From Kribbella pratensis (GTDB lineage: Bacteria; Actinomycetota; Actinomycetes; Propionibacteriales; Kribbellaceae), in contig NZ_SODP01000003.1 in NCBI RefSeq assembly GCF_004365355.1, forward strand, positions 868,001 through 932,000: a DNA stretch of 64,000 bases, given 5' to 3'. How positions within the stretch are numbered: the stretch's first letter is position 1; each line of letters starts with the position of its first letter. Position numbers and translations under genes: made by a program. Below are positions 8,137 through 15,514 of the stretch, piece after piece. A model generated the notes under the pieces. It saw nothing but the letters and a program-made list of their open reading frames with translations, was not told the DNA's origin and searched no databases.

Positions 8137-9513
8137 GTGCTCACCACAGAGACCCGAACCGTCAACCGCGGCGCGATCCTCGCCGTGCTGCTCACCGGCC
8201 AGTTCATGGCCAATATCGACACTGCGGTCGCTAACGTCGCCGGACCGTCGATCGGCGCCGATCTGCACGCGTCCGAGGGCGCGGTCGGCCTGGTCGTCTC
8301 CGGGTACGTCGTCGCGTTCGCCGTACTGCTGATCACCGGTGCGCGCCTCGGCTCGTCGCTCGGGTACCGGCGGACGTTCCTGCTCGGCCTGACCGTCTTC
8401 ACCGTGGCATCGGCTCTGTGCGGCCTCGCTCCCGGCATCGCGACGTTGGTGGTTGCTCGCTTCGTCCAGGGGGCCGGTGCGGCGCTGATGGTGCCGCAGG
8501 TGCTCAGCGGCATCCAGCTGCATTTCCAGGGCCGCGATCGGCTCAAGGCGCTCGGCTACTTCTCGATCGCGTTGTCCGGTGGCGCAGTGGCCGGCCAGCT
8601 GCTCGGCGGTGTGCTGATCGCCGCGGACATCCTCGGCACTGGCTGGCGGCCGATCTTCCTGGTCAACGTGCCCATCGGCATCGCTCTGGCTGTGGCAGGT
8701 CGTCGCCTGCTGCCTGCCGATTCTGTTGCTCGCCGCGACCGCTTGGACCTGTCCGGCGTACTCGCGTTGTCCACAACGGTTCTGCTTGTCATCGTGCCGC
8801 TCCTGCTCGGCTCCGAGCGCGGCTGGCCCACGTGGTCCTGGCTGTGCCTCCTGCTCAGCCTGCCTGCTCTAGGGCTCTTCGAGTACGGCGAACGGCGTAC
8901 GGCTGCTCGTGGCGGCCGGCCGCTCGTCGCGCGACAGGTACTGGCCGATCGCTCCGTCCGCGCCGGCCTGCTCGCCCACGGGTGCACCAGCGGCACGTAC
9001 TTCGCTCTGCTATTCGTGCTGGCCCTCTACCTCCAGGGCGGTCTGCACAAGGGTCCGGCGTACTCCGGCTTCGCCATGGTGGTCTGGGTCGCTGCGTTCG
9101 GTCTGGCCGGACCGATCCTGCCGAGGCTGCGCAGGGGAGTGCGCTGGATGCCAGTGGTCGGCTGCCTCGTACTGACTGCCGGCTACGTGTCTGTGCTGGC
9201 CTACCTATTCCTGGGCGGCCACACCGGTCCGCTCCTGTTCGCTCTGCTGGGAATTGGCGGGCTAGGGCTCGGTATCAGCGCCAACACGCTCATCGGTGCC
9301 GTCACGTCGCGCATGTCCTCGGAGTACGCCGCTGATCTGTCCGGAGTGGTCGCGACGAACGCACAGCTCTCCGGGGCGCTAGGTGTCGCGCTGGCCGGCT
9401 CTACCTACGCCGCGCTGGCTGCGGACCCCAGCCGGGCGCTGGAGGTTGTGCTGGCAGGTTTCGTCGTACTGACGCTCATCGGGGGCACTGCGGCTCATCG
9501 ACTGGTCAGATAG
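8137..9513 (+). CDS. Major facilitator superfamily transporter (DHA2-like)
   Basis: An approximately 458-residue membrane protein with about 12-14 hydrophobic helices. Helix 1 carries GQFMANIDTAVANVAGPSIG, the motif typical of drug:H+ antiporters of the DHA2 (EmrB/QacA) type, and GARLGSSLGYRRTFLLG is the loop between helices 2 and 3. The start is uncertain: GTG at 8137 gives a normal short cytoplasmic N-terminus, while GTG 8113 or ATG 8074 would add up to 21 residues. It converges with the GNAT gene, overlapping its 3' end by 19 bp. Export of a drug or metabolite is likely; the substrate is unknown. Confidence 0.88.
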   Translation: MLTTETRTVNRGAILAVLLTGQFMANIDTAVANVAGPSIGADLHASEGAVGLVVSGYVVAFAVLLITGARLGSSLGYRRTFLLGLTVFTVASALCGLAPGIATLVVARFVQGAGAALMVPQVLSGIQLHFQGRDRLKALGYFSIALSGGAVAGQLLGGVLIAADILGTGWRPIFLVNVPIGIALAVAGRRLLPADSVARRDRLDLSGVLALSTTVLLVIVPLLLGSERGWPTWSWLCLLLSLPALGLFEYGERRTAARGGRPLVARQVLADRSVRAGLLAHGCTSGTYFALLFVLALYLQGGLHKGPAYSGFAMVVWVAAFGLAGPILPRLRRGVRWMPVVGCLVLTAGYVSVLAYLFLGGHTGPLLFALLGIGGLGLGISANTLIGAVTSRMSSEYAADLSGVVATNAQLSGALGVALAGSTYAALAADPSRALEVVLAGFVVLTLIGGTAAHRLVR

Positions 9514-10439
9514 CGGTACCGGTACGCCTCGCGGTACCCGAGCCGCGTGTACGTCGCCATGGCGGCGGCGTTCTCGAGTAGCACCTCGAGGTAGGTACGC
9601 CGCCCGCCGTCCGGCCCCGCCCAGCGTGCGAGCCCCTGCACGATCGCCGTACCGAGTCCTCGGCGCCGATAGCCTTCGCAGACGCGGATCGCGTCCACAC
9701 CGAGCCAGTGTCCTGTCATGGACCCGCGCCCGACCGCCACGACCTGTCCATCGAGCGTGACCGATGCAAACCTCGCCTTCGCGGCTCCCTCGAGAACCTT
9801 CGGGGCTACCTCCGGCACCGGGCCGTCGAACGCAGCCGCATACCACTGGGCGTTCGGCCGCTCAGCCAGCTCTACGGCGTATCGGGGCTCGGGGTTCACG
9901 TGATCGAGCGTGGTGTGCATGACCAGGACGTCGGACTGCTCCGGCCGGGCGTCGACCCACCCGCAGGCACGAATCTCCTCGTCTTCTGGACTGCCGAGGC
10001 GGACTTGAGCCTGTGGGGGAAGGCCGCGTTCGTCGTAGAAGTTCTCCGCTTGTCTGAGGACATCGGAGACGGGCATCCCGGGGCTTCCCGTCGGGAGAAG
10101 CGAATTGGCCCGGCCGGTCCAGCCCGAGGATGCCCGCAGCAACCAGTGACCGACGTACGCGGTCTCCGCCGCCGGGCGACCCAGCGCCGCGGTCAGGAAT
10201 AGCTGGTCGACGTCCACCGGGCGCAGCGGCATCTCAGGGATGGTCTTGGCCGCCGTGATGTCGCCGGTGGCGATCTCGTGCACGGTGCTGTCCACGTGCC
10301 GGACGGCCAGCCCGTGAGGGTCCCAGGCCTGCAGTACGCCGATCACATCGGTCAGGCCGCCCGGTATCCGGTGCCGGACGACGACACGGTGGCCGATATC
10401 ACGGGCGCCGAGGCCTGACACGATCCGGACTCCTGGCAA
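9495..10439 (-). CDS. GNAT-family N-acetyltransferase with extra N-terminal domain
   Basis: A 314-residue protein. The C-terminal ~120 residues are a GNAT acetyl-CoA transferase domain with the pyrophosphate-binding signature VCEGYRRRGLGTAIVQGLA near residue 252, and a final YTRLGYREAYRYRYL typical of the fold's end. The N-terminal ~150 residues contain an SH3-like segment (VVVRHRIPGGLTDVIGVLQA) and are shared by an actinobacterial subfamily. The acceptor substrate is unknown. The ATG at 10439 is about 100 bp from fdxA in a divergent arrangement; the 3' end overlaps that of the MFS gene. Confidence 0.87.
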   Translation of the reverse strand: MPGVRIVSGLGARDIGHRVVVRHRIPGGLTDVIGVLQAWDPHGLAVRHVDSTVHEIATGDITAAKTIPEMPLRPVDVDQLFLTAALGRPAAETAYVGHWLLRASSGWTGRANSLLPTGSPGMPVSDVLRQAENFYDERGLPPQAQVRLGSPEDEEIRACGWVDARPEQSDVLVMHTTLDHVNPEPRYAVELAERPNAQWYAAAFDGPVPEVAPKVLEGAAKARFASVTLDGQVVAVGRGSMTGHWLGVDAIRVCEGYRRRGLGTAIVQGLARWAGPDGGRRTYLEVLLENAAAMATYTRLGYREAYRYRYLTSR

Positions 10440-10538
10440 AGTGGGCGAAGTACTACCGTGATACTAGAGACACGAGCATCACCGCATCGCAGCACCCCGA
10501 ATCCGACGCTGCGCTTGCCTGCCATAGGAGGAGTAGCA

Positions 10539-10865
10539 GTGACCTACGTCATCGCGCAGCCGTGTGTTGACCTGAAGGACCTCGCGTGTGTCGAGGAGTG
10601 CCCCGTCGACTGCATCTACGAGGGCAACCGGATGCTGTACATCCACCCCGACGAGTGCGTCGACTGCGGAGCCTGCGAGCCGGTCTGCCCGGTAGAGGCG
10701 ATCTACTACGAAGACGACACCCCGGAGCAGTGGAAGGACTACTACACCGCGAACGTCGACTTCTTCAACGACCTCGGCTCGCCCGGCGGTGCGTCCAAGC
10801 TCGGCAAGATCGACAAGGACCACCCGTTCATCGCCGCCCTGCCGCCGCAGGAACACGACGAGTAA
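10539..10865 (+). CDS. fdxA: 7Fe (3Fe-4S/4Fe-4S) ferredoxin
   Basis: A 108-residue soluble electron carrier. All cluster ligands are present and spaced as in 7Fe ferredoxins: Cys9, Cys17, Cys50 for the 3Fe cluster, Cys21, Cys40, Cys43, Cys46 for the 4Fe cluster, and the free Cys25. GTG at 10539 is preceded by AGGAGGAG, deciding the start. In mycobacteria and streptomycetes the equivalent gene is followed by dapC; here a hairpin terminator and a convergent gene follow instead. An imperfect copy of the last ten codons lies just downstream (see the repeat at 10889-10923). Confidence 0.95.
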   Translation: MTYVIAQPCVDLKDLACVEECPVDCIYEGNRMLYIHPDECVDCGACEPVCPVEAIYYEDDTPEQWKDYYTANVDFFNDLGSPGGASKLGKIDKDHPFIAALPPQEHDE

Positions 10866-10888
10866 AGCGAAAAGAAGAAGCGGGAGTG

Positions 10889-10923
10889 GTCGCCGCGCTG
10901 CGCCCGCGGGAACACGACGAGTG
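10889..10923 (+). repeat. Duplicated copy of the fdxA 3' end
   Basis: Bases 10889-10923 repeat 10830-10864, the last ten codons and stop of fdxA, 59 bases further on. About 13 bases at the end (GGAACACGACGAG) are identical and the rest differs at a few positions. Translated, fdxA ends IAALPPQEHDE and the copy would read VAALRPREHDE, also followed by a stop but in another frame. This looks like an old tandem duplication or a recombination scar between fdxA and its terminator. Confidence 0.75.
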
Positions 10924-10942
10924 ATCAGCTGAATACGGAAAA

Positions 10943-10966
10943 GGGACGTCCCGAGCGGGGCGTCCC
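10943..10966. terminator. Bidirectional intrinsic terminator between fdxA and a convergent gene
   Basis: Stem of 10 bp (GGGACGTCCC with GGGGCGTCCC, one G-U pair) and a GAGC tetraloop. On the plus strand it is followed by CTTTCT, on the minus strand by TTTTCC, so it can serve fdxA and the convergent gene ending at 10971. Confidence 0.8.
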
Positions 10967-10970
10967 CTTT

Positions 10971-11948
10971 CTATTGGTCCAGCACGTCCACGTGGACGTG
11001 GTCGAGGTGGCGGAGGATCTTGGGGTCGCCGGAGCGCTCCGGTGGCGTGTAGTCCCGCCAGCCGCTGTCCGACCGCCCGCCGGCGGTCCAGATCTTGTCA
11101 CTGAAGATCACCGTCTCGATCTTCAGCAGATCGGCCCGCGCGACCAGGTACTGCGCCATCGCCCAGCCCTTGGTCGTGTTCGCCGTCGAGATCGGCCGGA
11201 CGAACACGTCCACGGCCCGCCCGTCGTAGTGCGCCGACCCCTCCATGTGCCCGGTCGAGACCCCGCCCGCGGCGTACCCACCGGTCGACAGCTTCCCGAA
11301 CGTCCGCACCAGATCCTTCCGTACGGCGTCCGCGCGCGGCGTCAGCCCGTTGGCGCCGATCTTCTCCGCAGGCACCGAGTCGGTGTTCACAGTGCAGCTG
11401 AACACGCTCTTCGACTGCCCGGTCAGCGCGGACGCCAGGACGCGAGCGTCCGCCTCGTGATCGGCGTACGCGGTCGGGAACGCGCTGCGCTGCACCTTGT
11501 CCGCGGCGACCGTGATCGCGAGCTTCTGGTAGTTCTTGATCTTCACCAGCGCGTCGTAGAACTTCCCGGTCGCGTAGTACGGGTCCTGGACCTGCGTCGC
11601 CGTACCCCAGCCCTGGGACGGACGCTGCTGGAACAGTCCGAGCGAGTCGCGGTCGCCGTGCGCCAGGTTGCGCAGGTCCGACTCCTGGTACGCCGTAGCC
11701 AGCGCGATCGTCGCCGCGCGTGCCGGCAGACCGCGCCGTACGGCGGTGCCCGCGATGATCGCCGCCGACTCGGCTTGCTCGAAGTCGAGCACGACCATCT
11801 GGCCGTTCACCGTGGCCGTGCACTGCTCGCGCGGCGGCAGGAGGTTGCCCACGTGCTTGCCGCCGAGCCAGGCGATGCCGACGCCGATGGCAAGGCTGAG
11901 CACGCCAATGGCGCCCACGGCCACGAGGGCACCACGCTTCACCGGCAT
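10971..11948 (-). CDS. Exported lysozyme-like protein with M15-like C-terminal domain
   Basis: A 325-residue protein with an N-terminal membrane anchor (about residues 8-29). Residues 58-170 look like a lysozyme/transglycosylase-like fold: ATAYQESDLRNLAHGDRDSL with candidate catalytic Glu89, then GLFQQRPSQGWGT. The C-terminal ~120 residues contain SAHYDGRAVDVFV (about 238-250) and HVHVD (H317, H319), a pattern like the zinc ligands of M15 D-Ala-D-Ala peptidases (S-x-H, G-R-A-x-D, H-x-H). Such proteins are sometimes labelled heavy-metal transporters, which the sequence does not support. A role in peptidoglycan cleavage is inferred. It lies upstream of nothing in its own direction except the shared terminator. 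Confidence 0.72.
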   Translation of the reverse strand: MPVKRGALVAVGAIGVLSLAIGVGIAWLGGKHVGNLLPPREQCTATVNGQMVVLDFEQAESAAIIAGTAVRRGLPARAATIALATAYQESDLRNLAHGDRDSLGLFQQRPSQGWGTATQVQDPYYATGKFYDALVKIKNYQKLAITVAADKVQRSAFPTAYADHEADARVLASALTGQSKSVFSCTVNTDSVPAEKIGANGLTPRADAVRKDLVRTFGKLSTGGYAAGGVSTGHMEGSAHYDGRAVDVFVRPISTANTTKGWAMAQYLVARADLLKIETVIFSDKIWTAGGRSDSGWRDYTPPERSGDPKILRHLDHVHVDVLDQ

Positions 11949-11982
11949 ACCGCTCCCAACGTCCGAGGGCGGGGGACAGGTT

Positions 11983-12005
11983 CCAGTTCGCCCATCACGA
12001 ACTGG
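11983..12005. promoter_or_regulatory. Hairpin/dyad between dapD and the lysozyme-like gene
   Basis: Perfect 8-bp arms CCAGTTCG and CGAACTGG around a 7-base spacer. It lies about 35 bases upstream of the start codon at 11948 and about 50 bases after the dapD stop on the minus strand. It could be an operator for the exported protein or a weak dapD terminator; no U-run follows it, which favours an operator. Confidence 0.4.
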
Positions 12006-12055
12006 TTGACGTGTGCAGCCTCACGTTTGTTGGCAAAGTCATACTTTCGTACAGG

Positions 12056-12994
12056 TCAGGCGTTGGCGTGCAGCGCCTCGTTGAGCGTGATGCCCTCGCC
12101 CTTGCGCGGCCGGGCCTCGACGGCGCCGGTGACCGAGTTGCGGATGAAGAGCAGACCGGGCTGGCCGGACAGGTCGCGGGCCTTCACCGTGCTGCCGTCC
12201 GGGAGCGTGACCTTGGTGCCGGCGGTCACGTACAGACCTGCCTCGACCACGCAGTCGTCGCCGAGCGAGATGCCGGTCCCGCCGTTCGCGCCGAGCAGGC
12301 AGCGCTTGCCGATCGAGATGACCTGCTTGCCGCCGCCGGACAGCGTGCCCATGATCGACGCACCCGCACCGATGTCGCTGCCGTCGTCGACCACGACCCC
12401 GGCCACGATCCGGCCCTCGACCATCGACGTACCGAGCGTGCCGGCGTTGAAGTTCACGAAGCCCTCGTGCATGACCGTGGTGCCTTCCGCGAGGTGTGCA
12501 CCCAGCCGGACGCGGTCCGCGTCGCCGATCCGGACACCGGACGGTACGACGTAGTCCGTCATCCGCGGGAACTTGTCCACGCTGGTCACGCCGAGGTGCT
12601 GGCCCGCGGCGCGCGCCCGCAGCCGGACGTTCTCGATCTCGTCGACCGGGACCGGGCCGAGAGACGTCCAGGCGTTGTTGGGGAGGGCCGCGAAGATGCC
12701 GTCCAGGTTGACGCCGTGCGGGCGGACCAGGCGGTGGCTGAGCAGGTGCAGGCGGAGATACGCGTCCGCAGTACCGTTCGGTGCCTCGTCCAGGACGATC
12801 TGGATCGCCACGACCTCACGCCGCACCTGGCGCAGGTCGTCGTGGCCCTCGGCGGCGATCAGCTCGGCCGGCGCCTTGGTGTCCTCGGGCCGCGCTCCCA
12901 GCGCGGGCGCCGGATACCAGACGTCGAGGACGTCTCCAGCAGTCGTCACGGTCGCAAGGCCGTAGCCCCAGGCATGCACGGCGTTCTCGGTCAT
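12056..12994 (-). CDS. dapD: 2,3,4,5-tetrahydropyridine-2,6-dicarboxylate N-succinyltransferase
   Basis: Transfers succinyl from succinyl-CoA to tetrahydrodipicolinate in the succinylase branch of lysine/meso-diaminopimelate synthesis. The 312-residue length and the N-terminal domain are of the actinobacterial DapD type (about 317 in M. tuberculosis). The C-terminal half is a left-handed beta helix of hexapeptide repeats, e.g. [17 protein letters not shown]-type turns around residues 200-250, ending [19 protein letters not shown]. Starts at ATG 12994, divergent from the kinase-like gene with a 53-bp gap. Its pathway partner dapE is at 30154; dapC is not in this window. Confidence 0.94.
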   Translation of the reverse strand: MTENAVHAWGYGLATVTTAGDVLDVWYPAPALGARPEDTKAPAELIAAEGHDDLRQVRREVVAIQIVLDEAPNGTADAYLRLHLLSHRLVRPHGVNLDGIFAALPNNAWTSLGPVPVDEIENVRLRARAAGQHLGVTSVDKFPRMTDYVVPSGVRIGDADRVRLGAHLAEGTTVMHEGFVNFNAGTLGTSMVEGRIVAGVVVDDGSDIGAGASIMGTLSGGGKQVISIGKRCLLGANGGTGISLGDDCVVEAGLYVTAGTKVTLPDGSTVKARDLSGQPGLLFIRNSVTGAVEARPRKGEGITLNEALHANA

Positions 12995-13047
12995 GGCTAC
13001 ACCCTAATTCGGCGGCGGCCTGGCGCGTGGCGTGGTCTACTCTTCGG

Positions 13048-13896
13048 ATGCTTCCAGACTGGCTTGAGGTCGTGTCGGATCCGGTTCTCGAGGCTACGAA
13101 GGCGCCTGGCACCGGCGAGCTGCACGGCGAGTTGCTGCGGCAGTGGGGGTCGTCCGAGGTGTGGCGGTTGTCGTACGGGCTTCGCAGCGTGATCGTGAAG
13201 AGAGGGACCGACGGGCAGGCCGACGAGGCAGCGGCGTACGAGCGATTCGTCGTACCGCTGGAGTTGCCGGCGCCTGCGTTGCTGCACCGGTATCGCTCGG
13301 CAGAGGCAGGTGTGCTGGTCCTGGCCGACGTCGGGAGGGTGACGTTGGAGCAGGAGCCGAGTGCTTCCGGTTTCCTTGCCGCCGCTGAGTTGGCTGCGGC
13401 GATCCGGTCGCGAGAGGTGTCGCAAGGCAGTGAGTTCCCGCCGGAGCGCGTGAAGGAGATGGCGGACCGAATCGGACGGATCGACTTCGATCTGAGCCCG
13501 CTGACGGAGGCCCTGGCCGCACTGCATCGGGACGCTCCAGTGGGGGTCGTACATGGTGACTTCGTGCCGAAGAACCTGGTCACCGATGGGGTGCGCTGGA
13601 CCGCGATCGACTGGCCTGGGGCTTATCTGGCACCGCATCTCAGCGACCTCTACACACTGCTCCGCGACGCCGAGTCCCTCGGTCACGACCGCGCTCCGAT
13701 CGTTGCCCACTACATCGATGCTGCAGGCACCAATCTGGCGTTGGTCGAACGTCAGCTCCTCGTCGGCGGAGGATGCTTCTACCTGGTGGCGTTGCGGTTC
13801 ATCGTCGAGGAGGGTTTGCGGACGATCCCTGACTCGGTGAACTGGATCGACGGTCTGCTCGCCGAACTCGCGGACATCGTCGGAGGCTTGTCGTGA
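13048..13896 (+). CDS. Aminoglycoside phosphotransferase-fold (APH) kinase-like protein
   Basis: A 282-residue protein with the APH/choline-kinase fold. The catalytic loop VVHGDFVPKNLV (about residues 168-179) holds the Asp and Asn expected for phosphotransfer, followed by WTAIDWPGAYLAPHLSDLYT with the metal-binding Asp. An N-terminal lysine in RSVIVKRGTDGQ would bind ATP. These proteins phosphorylate small hydroxylated molecules (antibiotics, sugars, amines); the substrate here is not predictable. Its stop overlaps the GTG of the epimerase-like gene (GTGA), so the two are translationally coupled and may share a substrate pathway. Confidence 0.82.
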   Translation: MLPDWLEVVSDPVLEATKAPGTGELHGELLRQWGSSEVWRLSYGLRSVIVKRGTDGQADEAAAYERFVVPLELPAPALLHRYRSAEAGVLVLADVGRVTLEQEPSASGFLAAAELAAAIRSREVSQGSEFPPERVKEMADRIGRIDFDLSPLTEALAALHRDAPVGVVHGDFVPKNLVTDGVRWTAIDWPGAYLAPHLSDLYTLLRDAESLGHDRAPIVAHYIDAAGTNLALVERQLLVGGGCFYLVALRFIVEEGLRTIPDSVNWIDGLLAELADIVGGLS

Positions 13897-14786
13897 AACT
13901 CCTCGTCCTGGGTGGCACGAAGAACCTCGGCCGCCACGTCGTTGAGGCAGCCCTTGCCTCCGGCCACGAGGTGACGCTGTTCAACCGCGGTCGGACGAAT
14001 CCGGAACTGTTTCCTTCTGTACGCCGCCTGGTCGGCGAACGCGCGGCGCCCGGTGTGCTGGCGACGGGCGAGTGGGACGGCGTGATCGACATGTCCGGCT
14101 TCCTGGTCCGCGCCGTTTCACTGAGCGCTTCGGTACTGCGGGATCGCTGCGGTTTCTACACGTTCATGTCGTCGATCGCGGTCTATGCCAGCAAGACGAC
14201 GGCCGGGATGACGGAGTACGCCGACCTGTTGCCGTGGCCGGAGGGTGCGCCGGAGGACGAGTTCACGATGGATCTTTACGGTCCGTCGAAGGTCCGCTGC
14301 GAATCGTTGCTCACAGCCACCTTCGGCGACCGGACGGCCGCAGTACGCTCCGGCTTCGTCGTCGGTCCCTACAACCCCGACTTCGGCAACTGGGGCTGGG
14401 CGCTCGCCCACGGACTTCCGATGGAATGCGCGGCCCGCCCCGACCAGCCCATCCAGTACATCGACGCCCGCGACCTGGCCGCGTTCCTCCTCCACCTCAC
14501 CATCTCCCGCTCGAGCGGCCCGTACAACGCGGTCGGCCCCACCCACACGATGACGGACCTCGCCGACACCTGGCGCTCCGCCGTACCCACGCGCCCACCC
14601 GTCAATTGGCACCCCACCGAAGACCACTTCCACCTCCCCCACGACGGCACCAACGACGGCACCTTCCAACTAACCAACACCCGAGCCCTAACCGCCGGCC
14701 TCCACCTCCGCCCACCCATCGAAACCGCCCGCGACTACATCACCTGGGTCCACAATGGAAACGTTCCTCCCGCGCCGCCGCACTGA
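13893..14786 (+). CDS. NAD-dependent epimerase/dehydratase-family protein
   Basis: A 297-residue extended short-chain reductase. The dinucleotide-binding motif is GGTKNLGRH (residues 7-15), a G-x-x-x-x-G variant found in the isoflavone reductase/NmrA-like and CSP41-like subgroup. MSSIAVY near residue 92 and a YGPSKVRCE segment near residue 128 carry the Ser and Tyr-x3-Lys-type residues. GTG start overlaps the stop of the kinase-like gene by four bases. The last ~200 bases are very C-rich with CTA codons, unlike the 5' half. Substrate unknown. Confidence 0.84.
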   Translation: MKLLVLGGTKNLGRHVVEAALASGHEVTLFNRGRTNPELFPSVRRLVGERAAPGVLATGEWDGVIDMSGFLVRAVSLSASVLRDRCGFYTFMSSIAVYASKTTAGMTEYADLLPWPEGAPEDEFTMDLYGPSKVRCESLLTATFGDRTAAVRSGFVVGPYNPDFGNWGWALAHGLPMECAARPDQPIQYIDARDLAAFLLHLTISRSSGPYNAVGPTHTMTDLADTWRSAVPTRPPVNWHPTEDHFHLPHDGTNDGTFQLTNTRALTAGLHLRPPIETARDYITWVHNGNVPPAPPH

Positions 14787-14878
14787 TACGGGGCATCCAG
14801 GGGCATCCGGGGGCAGATATCCACAGGCTCGAGTCGGAGCCCTCCGCGACGGTTTTACGGCACCTAAGGTGTCGCTCC

Positions 14879-15344
14879 ATGTACTTCGAGCGACCGCTGG
14901 TGCGTGCCTACGTGGACGAAACCGGCGACCGCGGTCTCACACCGAGATCGTCGCGGTACTTCGGCATGGTTGCGCTGCTCCTCGCCGACGAGGATGACGC
15001 GGGTATGCGGCGTGCGATCGCCGAGTGCCGCCGGCGACTATCCGTGCCCGCGAACCTTGGCGTGGTTCGAGAAGCTGCGGGTGAGTGGCTCGGCCGACCG
15101 GCCCTGGGAGCTCCCGCGAGGTAGACCTGCGTTCCTAGGACCGGGCCAGCTCGATGGTCTGCAGGCGGCGGATCAGTACTGCGGCATGCTGCGCGCTGCC
15201 CTGGAAGCCGACGAATTCGGTGGGTTCGAGGCTCATCGCCTGCTGGCGGTGCGGCCGCAGATCCGGTACCCCGACGGGTTCGAAGGGATCGTGCTCCCCG
15301 GCACGATGGCGGCGTACCCGTGGTGGCCGAAGGACGGGTTGTGA
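14879..15344 (+). pseudogene. Decayed DUF3800-family gene (frameshift and internal deletions)
   Basis: Two pieces of one protein are recognisable in different frames. From ATG 14879 the plus frame reads a DUF3800 N-terminus (YVDETGDRGLTPRSSRYFGM then LLLADEDD), ending soon at 15124. A second frame to 15344 reads the typical C-terminal part (PAFLGPGQLDGLQAADQYCG then RAALEADEFGGFEAH). The family is normally about 230-270 residues, so the middle is missing as well as the frame. DUF3800 proteins have an RNase H-like fold and often occur in mobile or defence regions. This copy is broken and probably not expressed as a working protein. Confidence 0.72.
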
Positions 15345-15345
15345 T

Positions 15346-15442
15346 AGCAACGAGGCCTTCGATGGTCCGGAGCGCCGCACCTGACAGGCGGGTCTGACAG
15401 CAGACCTGGCGTTCTCTCCGCGGCCATCGAAGGCCTCGTGCT
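15346..15442. repeat. Large inverted repeat with nested hairpin
   Basis: A perfect 16-bp inverted repeat ACGAGGCCTTCGATGG (15350-15365) and its complement (15424-15439), extended outward and inward with few mismatches to about 25 bp. Inside the 58-bp spacer is a second hairpin, GGTCTG-ACAG-CAGACC (15391-15406). It begins two bases after the stop of the decayed DUF3800 gene and ends about 70 bp before the GH92 start. It may be a terminator or a small mobile repeat. Confidence 0.7.
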
Positions 15443-15514
15443 GACGAGAATAGCAGGTGGTCCACGATGGAAACATGTCGTCAGACGGGCGCACCTGGTC
15501 CGTAACATTGCGCC

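Noticed and set aside
11949-12055. Cyclic di-AMP (ydaO) riboswitch before the lysozyme-like exported protein
   Set aside because: Such riboswitches precede wall-hydrolase genes in actinobacteria, but the leader is only ~107 bp and the conserved GGGGAxCC/CGGGTGAA blocks are not seen; only a simple 8-bp hairpin is present.
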